From Bog-756 sp036553725 (GTDB taxonomy: Bacteria; Actinomycetota; Acidimicrobiia; Acidimicrobiales; RAAP-2), in assembly GCA_036553725.1 (NCBI GenBank), contig DATBOO010000162.1, positions 1 through 30,244 on the forward strand: DNA of 30,244 nt, read 5' to 3'. Positions within the stretch are counted from its first letter, which is position 1, and each line of letters opens with the position of its first letter. Both the position numbers and the translations under genes were made by a program. A model generated the notes under the pieces. The model made no database searches and was not told the origin of the DNA. It was given only the letters and a program-made list of their open reading frames with translations. Positions 23,686 to 30,244 of the stretch are shown piece after piece.

Positions 23686-24756
23686 TCACTCGCTGAGCGT
23701 GATGGGCTGGTCGTCGAGTGGGAGGTCGTCGACGTCGTCCGGCCCTCGCTCCACCGGGCCGGCGGCGACCGCGTTCTGAGCCGCCAGATGCTCGCGGATC
23801 CGCTCGTCGACCTCGGCCATCAGTTGCGGGTTCTCGATCAGGAAGGTCTTGACGTTCTCACGGCCCTGTCCCAGCTGCTCCCCCTCATAGGTGAACCAGG
23901 CGCCGGACTTCTTGATGAACCCGAGTTCGACCCCGACATCGAGCAGCGAGCCCTCGCGGCTGATGCCCTTGCCGAATGTGATGTCGAACTCCGCCTGCTT
24001 GAACGGCGGCGAGCACTTGTTCTTGACCACCTTGACCCGGGTCCGGTTGCCGACCTGGTCGGCACCGTCCTTGATGGTCTCGATGCGGCGGATGTCGAGC
24101 CGGACGGACGAGTAGAACTTGAGCGCCCGGCCCCCGGGGGTGACCTCGGGCGAACCGTATATGACGCCGATCTTCTCCCGGAGCTGGTTGATGAAGACGG
24201 CAATGGTCCGCGATTTCGACAGCGTGCCGGTCAGCTTGCGCAGCGCCTGGGACATCAGGCGGGCCTGGAGGCCGACATGGGTGTCCCCCATCTCCCCCTC
24301 GATCTCCGCACGCGGCGTCAGGGCGGCCACCGAGTCGATGACCAGCACATCGAGGGCCCCGGACCGGATCAGCATGTCGGAGATCTCCAGGGCCTGCTCG
24401 CCGGTGTCGGGCTGGGAGATCAGCAGGTCGTCGATGTTGACCCCGATGGCCTTGGCGTAGACCGGGTCCATGGCGTGCTCGGCGTCCACATAGGCGCAGA
24501 TGCCGCCGTTGCGCTGGGCCTCGGCCACCACGTGCATGGCCAGCGTCGACTTCCCCGACGACTCGGGGCCGAAGATCTCCACGATCCGGCCACGCGGGAG
24601 GCCGCCGATGCCGAGGGCGAGGTCGAGGGCCAGCGCCCCCGTCGGGATGGCCTCGATGTTCATGTGGAGGTTCTCGCCCATCCGCATGATGGACCCCTTG
24701 CCGAACTGCTTCTCGATCTGACCCAGGGCCATGTCGAGTGCCTTGTCACGTTCCAT
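23686..24756 (-). CDS. recA: DNA recombinase RecA
   Basis: A complete 356-residue RecA, the ATP-dependent strand-exchange and SOS co-protease protein. Key segments are GQIEKQFGKGSIMRMG, Walker A GPESSGKS (63-70), the MAW-like region EHAMDP, Walker B VLVIDSVAAL, the loop-1/loop-2 regions (MGDTHVGLQARLMSQALRKL, INQLREKIGVIYGSPEVTPGG), and an acidic tail DDVDDLPLDD. I prefer ATG 24756, the canonical MERDKAL start, with GGAGAGCAGAGAGAC before it; a GTG at 24789 would add 11 residues. An SOS box lies 144 bases upstream. No recX follows: the next gene is convergent. cinA, usually the direct upstream neighbour, is separated by the DUF3048 gene. Confidence 0.98.
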   Translation of the reverse strand: MERDKALDMALGQIEKQFGKGSIMRMGENLHMNIEAIPTGALALDLALGIGGLPRGRIVEIFGPESSGKSTLAMHVVAEAQRNGGICAYVDAEHAMDPVYAKAIGVNIDDLLISQPDTGEQALEISDMLIRSGALDVLVIDSVAALTPRAEIEGEMGDTHVGLQARLMSQALRKLTGTLSKSRTIAVFINQLREKIGVIYGSPEVTPGGRALKFYSSVRLDIRRIETIKDGADQVGNRTRVKVVKNKCSPPFKQAEFDITFGKGISREGSLLDVGVELGFIKKSGAWFTYEGEQLGQGRENVKTFLIENPQLMAEVDERIREHLAAQNAVAAGPVERGPDDVDDLPLDDQPITLSE

Positions 24757-24900
24757 GTCTCTCTGCTCTCCTCGGATGCTGTCGCTCACTTGGCGGTGCC
24801 GACCCTACGGAGGGGGTGTGACACCCGGCCGGGCGGGCCCGGATCGGGATCGGGGCCGATCACCCTGGATTGCTGTTGCACGACGAAACCACTGTAGACC

Positions 24901-24914
24901 CGAACGCATGTTCG
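24901..24914. promoter_or_regulatory. LexA/SOS box upstream of recA
   Basis: CGAACGCATGTTCG matches the actinobacterial LexA consensus CGAAC-N4-GTTCG at every fixed base, with A after it at 24915 as in the extended TCGAAC-N4-GTTCGA form (the base before is C, not T). On the recA strand a TACAGT -10 candidate (24891-24896) lies five bases beyond the box, so LexA bound here would cover the promoter. Confidence 0.82.
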
Positions 24915-25059
24915 ATGACGGATGGTCCCGATTCCGGGTTCCCGCGCCGGATGACCTGCCCGGAACCACTCCCGATTCCTGAAGCCCGACGGTCGGTCCG
25001 GTGACCACTCACCGCCCGATCCGTGCCTGAGCATCAACCCGCGGCCCCCTGCCGCCGAG

Positions 25060-25065
25060 TAGCCT
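25060..25065 (+). promoter_or_regulatory. candidate leaderless -10 box of the DUF3048 gene
   Basis: TAGCCT (TANNNT) ends nine bases before ATG 25075 with GCCCCCTCA between, and no ribosome site is present. Spacing suits a leaderless or very short-leader transcript. Confidence 0.42.
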
Positions 25066-25074
25066 GCCCCCTCA

Positions 25075-26319
25075 ATGCCGGACCAGCAACCGCCATCCGC
25101 GCCCAGGTCTGGGGGCCGTTCGAGCCGTGACGCCGGAGCGGCCGCCGACCCTGCCAACCCGACCCGCCAACAGCTCCGCGAGCAGGGAAAGGCCCGTAAG
25201 GACGGCGGCTCCCGCACCTGGTGGTACGTGCTCAGTGCCGCGGCGGTGATGGTCGTTGGAGTGGGCGTCGCCGTCCTGCTCACCCAGGGGAACAAGGCCA
25301 CCCCGGCCAGCATCCGGGCCACCCCGGTGACCGCCGCCCCGGCCCCCGCGCCACCCTGCCCGTTGACCGGGGCGCCGGCCCCCGGGGGCTCGGTGCCCGC
25401 CCGCCCGGCCCTGGGCATCAAGATCGGCAACTATTCCGGTGACCGGCCCTCCGCCGGTCTCAACCAGGCCGACATCGTCTTCGAGGAGCCGGTCGAGGGA
25501 GGCATCACCCGGCTGGTCTCGGTGTTCCAGTGCCAAGGGGCGCCGCTCGTGGGCGACCTCCGCTCCGCTCGCCAGCCGGACGCCGGGATCCTCTCGCAGC
25601 TCTCCAACCCGCTCTTCGTCCACGCCGGCGGCATCAGCCCGGTGATCAACCTCCTCTCCGAATCGCCGCTCATCGACAAGAACCTCTACCAGGGGGGCAA
25701 CGGCTCGGCCATCATCCAACAGCCCGGAAGGGAATCGCCGTACTCCACCTTCGTGAACACGGCGTCCCTGTGGGCCCTCGACCCGTCCGACACCACGGCT
25801 CCGGCACCGATCTTCCAGTACTCCGGCGTCCTGCCCACCGGCTCGGTGCCCGGGTCGGGAGCCGGCGTGCACATCCCCTTCTCGGGCTCGTCCGACGTGA
25901 CCTGGCAGTGGAGCCCCACGGCCGGCAAGTACCTCCGGCTCTACTCGGGTGTGCCGGACAAGCTGCTCGACGGATCACAGACCGCAGCCACCAACGTGGT
26001 CATCCTCACGGTGCAGACGTCCTACGGCTCGTGGGTGGAGAACTCCGGGGGAGGCCACGAGGTCGTCGTGACCGCCACAGGCACCGGGCCCGTGGTGGTG
26101 ATGCGCAACGGCGTGGCCGTCACCGGCACCTGGAGCCGCTCCGCCCTCACCCAGCCCGCCACGCTGACGGCCGCCGACGGCGCGCCGATCACCTTGCAGC
26201 CGGGCAACACCTGGGAGGAGCTGGTGCCGGCAGCCATCACCGTGACTCCGACGGCTGGCCCGACGCCCGCTCCGACGGCTTCGCCGGCCGGCTCGAGTTC
26301 GGCCGCCAGAGCCGGCTAG
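25075..26319 (+). CDS. DUF3048 domain protein, membrane-anchored
   Basis: A 414-residue protein with a charged cytoplasmic N-terminus (about 1-46), one membrane span WWYVLSAAAVMVVGVGVAVLL (48-68), an Ala/Pro-rich linker, and an extracellular DUF3048 domain. Its core reads ALGIKIGNYSGDRPSAGLNQADIVFEEPVEGGITRLVSVFQ, then LVGDLRSARQPDAGIL, AGGISPVI, IPFSGSSDVTWQWS and, at the C-terminal half, TWELVP-like closing strands. Bacillus YerB is a lipoprotein of this family; here there is no lipobox and the anchor is a helix. Function is unknown but extracellular/wall-facing. It is on the opposite strand from recA and cinA and overlaps the end of cinA by four bases (convergent). Confidence 0.9.
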   Translation: MPDQQPPSAPRSGGRSSRDAGAAADPANPTRQQLREQGKARKDGGSRTWWYVLSAAAVMVVGVGVAVLLTQGNKATPASIRATPVTAAPAPAPPCPLTGAPAPGGSVPARPALGIKIGNYSGDRPSAGLNQADIVFEEPVEGGITRLVSVFQCQGAPLVGDLRSARQPDAGILSQLSNPLFVHAGGISPVINLLSESPLIDKNLYQGGNGSAIIQQPGRESPYSTFVNTASLWALDPSDTTAPAPIFQYSGVLPTGSVPGSGAGVHIPFSGSSDVTWQWSPTAGKYLRLYSGVPDKLLDGSQTAATNVVILTVQTSYGSWVENSGGGHEVVVTATGTGPVVVMRNGVAVTGTWSRSALTQPATLTAADGAPITLQPGNTWEELVPAAITVTPTAGPTPAPTASPAGSSSAARAG

Positions 26320-27617
26320 GAGCCGGTTCCCAGCCTCCGCCGCAGCAGGTCGAGCGCGGCGATGGTGGCGTACTGGCGGACCCGGTCCCGGTCGCCGGGC
26401 ACGTTGAAGGCGAACGACTCGTCCGGACGGCCCGCACCGGCCAAGCCGACGAAGACCGTGCCGGGGGGCTGACCGTCCTGGGAGTCAGGCCCGGCCACCC
26501 CGGTGATGGCGAGTCCGACGTCGGACCCCAGTAGCCGGCAGGCCCCCCCGGCCATGGCCCGGGCCGCGGCCTCGGAGACCACGGGGCCCTCCGGCACGCC
26601 GAGCACCGCGAACTTCACCTGCGAGGCGTAGGACACCACCGAGCCCCGGAACCACCGGCTGGCCCCGGGTACGTTGACCAGCCGCGACGCGGCCAGCCCG
26701 CCGGTCAGGGACTCGGCCAGCCCGAGGGTGAGCCCGCCGGCGAGGAGCACCCGGGCCACCGCGTCCTCGATGGCCTCGTCGTCGATGCCGAAGACGACGT
26801 CCCCGGCCGCCGCCGAGAGGATGCGCCGGATCTCGAGCTCTTCGGCGTCGAGCAGTGCGGAGGCAGCGCCCTGGTCGCCGGCCCGGACGGTCACCCGCAC
26901 CTTGATCCCCTCGATGCCGCTGGCCAGAAAGGCAACGGTGGCGGACCCGCTCGACCCGGTCGACGCGGTCGACGGTCGGTCCGGGTCCTCCTCGAGGTCG
27001 GCGATGTGGGCGGCCAGCGCCTCGGCCAGGCCCGACTCGCTCATGCCCCAGGTCCGGATGACCCGGCTGGCGATGACCCCGGCGGACTCGCCGGCCTCGG
27101 CCATGCGGCGCTGGAGGTCGGGGACGATCGCCCGCCCGAACATGTCGGACATCTCATAGGGAACGCCGGGGACCGCATAGATGACCTTGTGCCCCACCGG
27201 GCAGATCAGGCCCGGGGCGGTCCCCTTGGTCTGGGGGATGATCGTGGCACCCTCCGGGACGTCGGCCTGGCGGAGGTTGGTGTCCGGCATCTCCCGTCCC
27301 CGGCTCGAGAACATCGAGCGGATCTTCTCGACCACGCCGTCGTCCCGCCGCAGGGCGACGTTCATCACCTCGGCGATGGCTTCCCGGGTGATGTCGTCAT
27401 GGGTCGGGCCCAGTCCCCCGCACACGATGACCCCGTCGCTCCGGGCCAACGCCGTCCGGAACGCCAGCACCATCCGCTCGTGGTTGTCCCCCACTGCCTG
27501 GTGGAAGTGGGAGGCGACGCCGGCGGCAGCCAAATGCTCGCCCATCCACATGGAGTTGGTGTCGGCGATCTGGCCGAGGAGCAGCTCGGTGCCGACGGCG
27601 ACGATCTCGATGCGCAC
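26316..27617 (-). CDS. cinA: CinA (nicotinamide-nucleotide amidase / competence-damage protein)
   Basis: A 433-residue two-domain protein. The N-terminal MoCF/COG1058 domain begins (M)RIEIVAVGTELLLGQIADTNS and has GGLGPTHDD and VPGVPYEM. The C-terminal PncC-type domain has TLGLAESLTGGLAASRL, GSVVSYASQVK and ITGVAGPDSQDGQPPGTVFVGLAG with the catalytic Ser/Lys set. It hydrolyses nicotinamide mononucleotide to nicotinate mononucleotide in NAD salvage, and the N-terminal part acts on ADP-ribose-type nucleotides in studied homologues. The start is GTG 27617 with GGAG eight bases upstream, 18 bases after pgsA. A Ser/Gly/Thr-rich insert (STASTGSSGSA, about residue 213) links the domains. It normally precedes recA directly in actinobacteria. 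Confidence 0.96.
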   Translation of the reverse strand: MRIEIVAVGTELLLGQIADTNSMWMGEHLAAAGVASHFHQAVGDNHERMVLAFRTALARSDGVIVCGGLGPTHDDITREAIAEVMNVALRRDDGVVEKIRSMFSSRGREMPDTNLRQADVPEGATIIPQTKGTAPGLICPVGHKVIYAVPGVPYEMSDMFGRAIVPDLQRRMAEAGESAGVIASRVIRTWGMSESGLAEALAAHIADLEEDPDRPSTASTGSSGSATVAFLASGIEGIKVRVTVRAGDQGAASALLDAEELEIRRILSAAAGDVVFGIDDEAIEDAVARVLLAGGLTLGLAESLTGGLAASRLVNVPGASRWFRGSVVSYASQVKFAVLGVPEGPVVSEAAARAMAGGACRLLGSDVGLAITGVAGPDSQDGQPPGTVFVGLAGAGRPDESFAFNVPGDRDRVRQYATIAALDLLRRRLGTGS

Positions 27618-27635
27618 GGGTTGCTCCGGCGTCTC

Positions 27636-28328
27636 TCAGGCGGCCGAGCTCGTGCCGTCGGCCGGGCTCGCGTGTGCGGCCGGGCCGGGGGCCGCACCCT
27701 CGCGGGCCATCCGCCGGCCGTCGAGGAAGTACTGGCCGCCGGTGAACACGGTCATCGCCGTGGCCACCCAGATGGCGGTGGACAGCACCGCCTGGTGGGT
27801 GGCCAGGGGCGGTGCCAGGCACAACCCGATGGCCACGTCCTGCAGGAGGGTCTTCACCTTGGCCGTGTTGCGGGCCGGGATGGACACCCCGCGGCGGCCG
27901 ACCACCGACCGGTAGACGCTCATCGTGACTTCGCGAAACGCGATGATCGCCACGGGCAGCCACCAGACGATTCCCTTGGCCACCAAGGCGAAGAGGGCGC
28001 CCAGCACCACCACCTTGTCGGCCAGTGGATCGAGGAATGCACCGGACCGGGTGGTGCCCTGCTTCCGGGCCAGCCATCCGTCGATGCCGTCGGACAGGGC
28101 CAGCAGCCCTCCGAGGACGAAGGTGAACCAGCTCGCGCCCCACAGCATGATCAGGACGATCACCACCGGTGTGGCCAACAGGCGCAGGACGGTGATGCCA
28201 TTGGCGGGAGTGAGCAGCGCCGACGGGCCGAAGGTGGTGGGGCGGCTCTGGGGTCCTCCGGGCGCCGGCCTTGCCGGCATCGGCCTTCCCGGCACCGGCG
28301 TGCCGGGATCGAGCGCGCCGTCGGTCAC
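27636..28328 (-). CDS. pgsA: CDP-diacylglycerol--glycerol-3-phosphate 3-phosphatidyltransferase
   Basis: A 230-residue membrane enzyme that makes phosphatidylglycerol phosphate from CDP-diacylglycerol and glycerol-3-phosphate. The CDP-alcohol phosphotransferase signature DG-x2-AR-x8-G-x3-D-x3-D is complete in LSDGIDGWLARKQG-to-FLDPLADK. Several hydrophobic spans follow, plus the PgsA-like REVTMSVYRSVVGRRG and AKVKTLLQD segments. The GTG start overlaps the rimO stop in GTGA (28325-28328), so translation is coupled; the first 40 residues are a Pro-rich extension with GRPMPARPAPGGP. cinA follows after 18 bases. PgsA1 and a PI-synthase-like enzyme share this motif, but REVTMSVYR fits PgsA. Confidence 0.94.
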   Translation of the reverse strand: MTDGALDPGTPVPGRPMPARPAPGGPQSRPTTFGPSALLTPANGITVLRLLATPVVIVLIMLWGASWFTFVLGGLLALSDGIDGWLARKQGTTRSGAFLDPLADKVVVLGALFALVAKGIVWWLPVAIIAFREVTMSVYRSVVGRRGVSIPARNTAKVKTLLQDVAIGLCLAPPLATHQAVLSTAIWVATAMTVFTGGQYFLDGRRMAREGAAPGPAAHASPADGTSSAA

Positions 28329-29752
28329 CGGGACGCTCCCGACGACACCGGAGAGGATCGGGGCGCAGCTGGTCCCCTGCCACCGACAGGCGCCGCCTCC
28401 AGGTCCGGGCCGTCGGCCCCGGTGACCACCACGTCCACGAACGAACCCACCGGCAGGTCGTCGGGCAGGGCCACGACCCCGTCGATCTCCGGGGCCTCCC
28501 GGTAGCCCCGCCCCTCGCCGGGCGCATCCACCAGCACCTCGATGGTCTCCCCGATGAGATCCTCCCGGCGGCGGGCGGTGATGGCGTCCTGCACCTCGGC
28601 GCACTCCCCCAGCCGCTCGGTGACCAGCTGGTCGGGCACCTGACCGTCGAGATCGGAGGCATGGGTGCCGACCTCGTTGCTGAACGGGAAGAACCCCACC
28701 CAGTCGAGTTGGGCCTCCTCGAGCCAGCGGAGAAGGTGGTCGTGGTCGGCCTCGGTCTCGCCCGGATAGCCGACGATGAACGAAGATCGGAAGGCGGCGG
28801 CCGGCTCCATGGCACGGATCGACGACACCCGCTCGAGGAACCGCTCTCCCTCACCCCACCGGCGCATCCGCTTGAGGAGGGGCCGCGACACATGCTGGAG
28901 GGAGAGGTCGAAGTACGGCACCCCGGTGGCCACGATGGCCTCGACCAACGCGTCATCCAGTGTCGACGGGTAGAGATAGAGGAGCCGGGTCCACGGGACA
29001 CGCGCCGCCACCGCGGCCACCAGGTCCACGATGGGCCGGCGGCCGCCCACAGCCGGGCCGTCGATACGGGGGCGGGTCTGTCCCGTCGACCGGTCGAGGG
29101 CGAAGGAGGAGAGGTCCTGGGCCACCAGCACGACCTCACGGAGGGTGCCGCCGGGGCCGCCCAGTTGCTCCACCTCGTCCAGGATCGATCCGACGGTGCG
29201 AGACCGCTGCTTCCCCCGGAACGAAGGGATGGCGCAGAACCCGCAGTTCCGATCGCACCCTTCGGCAACCTTGATGTACGACCACGGTGCCGTGGCCGGG
29301 GGCCGGGGCAGGTTCAACAGGTCGAACGAAGGAAGGCCCGGAGGGGTGGCCGAGGTGGTGGCCGAAGGCCCGGGCTTGAGACCCAGGCGCACCGGCGTGC
29401 CGGCGGGAGGCCCGGCCCTCCGGGACGGACCGCTGAGCGGTGCACCGAACGGGGCTACGAGGTCGACCTCGGGGAGGGCTTCGGCCAGCTCGTCCCCGTA
29501 CCGTTCGGCCATGCACCCGGTGACGACCAGCCGTGCGCCGTCGCGGCGGGCGTCGGAGAGGGCCAGCACGGTGTCGATCGACTCCTGGCGTGCCGCCTCG
29601 ATGAAGGCGCAGGTGTTGACGACCACCAGATCGGCCTGCCCAGGAGAAGGGGCGGCCTCGAATCCGTCAACCGTCAGCGTTCCGACCAATTTGTCCGAAT
29701 CGACCTGGTTCTTCGGGCAGCCCAACGTCTCGATCCAATACCGCTCGGCCAC
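28325..29752 (-). CDS. rimO: ribosomal protein S12 methylthiotransferase RimO
   Basis: A 475-residue radical-SAM methylthiotransferase that modifies Asp88/89 of ribosomal protein S12. The N-terminal cluster Cys residues are Cys12 (ETLGCPKNQVDSD), Cys48 (VNTCAF) and Cys80 (VTGCMAERY). The radical-SAM CxxxCxxC is Cys166/170/173 in GCDRNCGFCAIPSFRGKQRSR. A C-terminal TRAM domain (about 405-465) carries the RNA/protein-binding strands. A Pro/Gly-rich insert (about 105-150) separates the first two domains and is longer than usual. GTG 29752 has no ribosome site but lies six bases after a TAGATT -10 box. Its stop overlaps the pgsA start by four bases. Confidence 0.96.
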   Translation of the reverse strand: MAERYWIETLGCPKNQVDSDKLVGTLTVDGFEAAPSPGQADLVVVNTCAFIEAARQESIDTVLALSDARRDGARLVVTGCMAERYGDELAEALPEVDLVAPFGAPLSGPSRRAGPPAGTPVRLGLKPGPSATTSATPPGLPSFDLLNLPRPPATAPWSYIKVAEGCDRNCGFCAIPSFRGKQRSRTVGSILDEVEQLGGPGGTLREVVLVAQDLSSFALDRSTGQTRPRIDGPAVGGRRPIVDLVAAVAARVPWTRLLYLYPSTLDDALVEAIVATGVPYFDLSLQHVSRPLLKRMRRWGEGERFLERVSSIRAMEPAAAFRSSFIVGYPGETEADHDHLLRWLEEAQLDWVGFFPFSNEVGTHASDLDGQVPDQLVTERLGECAEVQDAITARRREDLIGETIEVLVDAPGEGRGYREAPEIDGVVALPDDLPVGSFVDVVVTGADGPDLEAAPVGGRGPAAPRSSPVSSGASR

Positions 29753-29758
29753 CAGGAC

Positions 29759-29764
29759 AATCTA
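29759..29764 (-). promoter_or_regulatory. candidate leaderless -10 box of rimO
   Basis: On the minus strand TAGATT (TANNNT) ends six bases before GTG 29752, separated by GTCCTG. No Shine-Dalgarno sequence is visible and no convincing -35 is present. Confidence 0.42.
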
Positions 29765-30069
29765 CCGGGGCGATGGGGTCCGGAATAGATCGGGTGCCGG
29801 GGGCGGTGGTCGGAGGACTCCAGTCCTCCCATCGTCAGCGCCCAGAACATATTTCAACGATGCCCGTGATATCCCAAGATCGGGCTGTCGAGCCGAGCCC
29901 GAATAAGCGGAGAGGCAAGGTGACGCCGGCCCAGCGGGAGTGGCCGGAGCTCTTGGTCAGTTCCCCGGGATCGAGGTCCACGTGTGGCGGCCGAGCGACG
30001 ACGAGGTGGTGGCGTGCCTGCCATATGAACTTCGGAATGTCACACCCGGCTGGGCCCATTGCCTCCGGC
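29765..30069. other. non-coding interval between rimO and the tRNA-like gene
   Basis: About 305 bases with no gene I can support. It holds a hairpin GGAGGAC-TCCA-GTCCTCC (29812-29829), a weaker one CGGGCT/AGCCCG (29881-29901) and an AT-richer patch near 29848-29876. Open frames here have no family features, and those that run into 30070-30145 are read-through of the tRNA-like sequence. Confidence 0.5.
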
Positions 30070-30142
30070 CCCGGGGTAGCTCAACGGCAGAGCAACCGAC
30101 TGTCCATCGGAGGGTTGTGGGTTCGAGACCGACCCCCCGGGG
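30070..30142 (+). tRNA. tRNA-like gene, Asn-type body with anticodon position reading GTC (odd, possibly pseudo)
   Basis: A cloverleaf can be drawn: acceptor CCCGGGG (30070-30076) with CCCCGGG (30135-30141); T8-A9; D-arm GCTC/GAGC; anticodon loop CTGTCCA (30100-30106), giving GTC (Asp); variable GGGTT; T-loop TTCGAGA. The D-arm and anticodon stem (AGCTCAACGGCAGAGC, CCGA/TCGG) look like actinobacterial tRNA-Asn, whose loop is CTGTTAA. Problems are C instead of a purine at position 37, an A-A pair at 27-43, a G-G mismatch in the T-stem (GTGGG/CCGAC), and one extra C before the 3' acceptor strand. CC but not A follows. Either a diverged tRNA-Asp/Asn or a pseudogene. Confidence 0.5.
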
Positions 30143-30207
30143 CCTTGCTCGAATGCACTTGACCTTCGGACAGTCGGTATCACTCGGCCGTTGAGTGTCC
30201 GCAGTGG

Positions 30208-30225
30208 CCCCGGCAATCGCCGGGG
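30208..30225 (+). terminator. GC stem-loop after the tRNA-like gene
   Basis: CCCCGGC and GCCGGGG form a perfect seven-base-pair stem around AATC, about 65 bases past the tRNA-like gene. A small CACTC/GAGTG hairpin precedes it (30181-30197). No T-run follows directly. Confidence 0.5.
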
Positions 30226-30244
30226 TCGCTGCGCGTCTACTCTG

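Larger units (their letters stand above)
24757..25074. other. divergent recA/DUF3048 intergenic region
   Basis: This 318-base gap carries the recA leader (about 130 nt), the SOS box with the recA -10 candidate and, on the other side, the TAGCCT box of the DUF3048 gene (25060-25065). I see no reading frame worth calling in it. Confidence 0.6.

Noticed and set aside
23788..24897. Plus-strand 369-codon open frame over recA
   Set aside because: Shadow of recA; its translation is compositionally biased and lacks any motif.
28257..28316. Short CCGG-rich repeats in the pgsA N-terminus as a regulatory element
   Set aside because: They encode a Pro/Gly-rich extension and look like codon-level simple sequence rather than a site.
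29940..30194. Plus-strand frames reading through 30070-30145 (one contains GVAQRQSNRLSIGG)
   Set aside because: That peptide is what a tRNA-Asn-like sequence gives when translated; no ribosome site or family supports a protein.
1..30244. CRISPR array, prophage, toxin-antitoxin or biosynthetic cluster
   Set aside because: No regularly spaced repeats, integrase, phage structural gene, toxin pair or assembly-line enzyme could be found on either strand.

Overview
The window is GC-rich chromosomal DNA from a free-living, high-GC actinobacterium, most likely an uncultured Acidimicrobiia-like lineage. The signs are two F420-type luciferase-like oxidoreductases, a wax ester/triacylglycerol synthase, a MalT-like LuxR regulator, a citrate synthase pair of actinobacterial style, a rimO-pgsA-cinA-recA order, a CGAAC-N4-GTTCG SOS box, and several start codons lying 6-9 bases after a TANNNT -10 box (leaderless style). 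Lineage is inferred from gene content only; there is no rRNA.

Layout. 1-700: 3' part of an LLM oxidoreductase. 700-4370 (minus strand): SHOCT protein, DUF6325 protein, aquaporin, DUF2252 protein and a small unknown protein. 4490-8560 (plus): an 867-aa MalT-like LuxR regulator, a DUF7144 membrane protein and an NRDE/TANGO2-like protein. 8620-11850 (minus): WS/DGAT acyltransferase, patatin-like lipase and TMEM175-like channel. 12160-14103: an MBL-fold protein convergent with a DUF3054 membrane protein and an SDR. 14106-16057 (minus): a group II intron with RT/maturase, inserted between the SDR and a citrate synthase. 16087-19016: two divergent citrate synthase paralogues, one with an N-terminal HTH, the other with N-terminal CBS domains. 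19035-20443 (minus): a translationally coupled LLM oxidoreductase and NTF2-like protein. 20662-23542 (plus): a Tat-type N,N-dimethylformamidase-like protein and a DUF4214-like/SAM methyltransferase. 23686-29752: recA, a DUF3048 membrane-anchored protein on the opposite strand, then cinA, pgsA and rimO. The end holds a tRNA-like gene with odd features and a stem-loop.

How the genes fit together. The acyltransferase and patatin suggest neutral lipid turnover. The aquaporin, TMEM175, DUF7144 and DUF3054 genes are envelope functions. The citrate synthase pair looks like a regulated entry point for acetyl- or propionyl-CoA. The recA-cinA-pgsA-rimO block is a conserved housekeeping neighbourhood, here interrupted by DUF3048 and lacking recX next to recA.

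I see no CRISPR array, prophage, IS element or recognisable defence island. The least ordinary parts are the group II intron beside the SDR start, the citrate synthase fusion pair, the 17-bp duplication of a ribosome-binding/start module before the patatin gene, and the aberrant tRNA-like gene.
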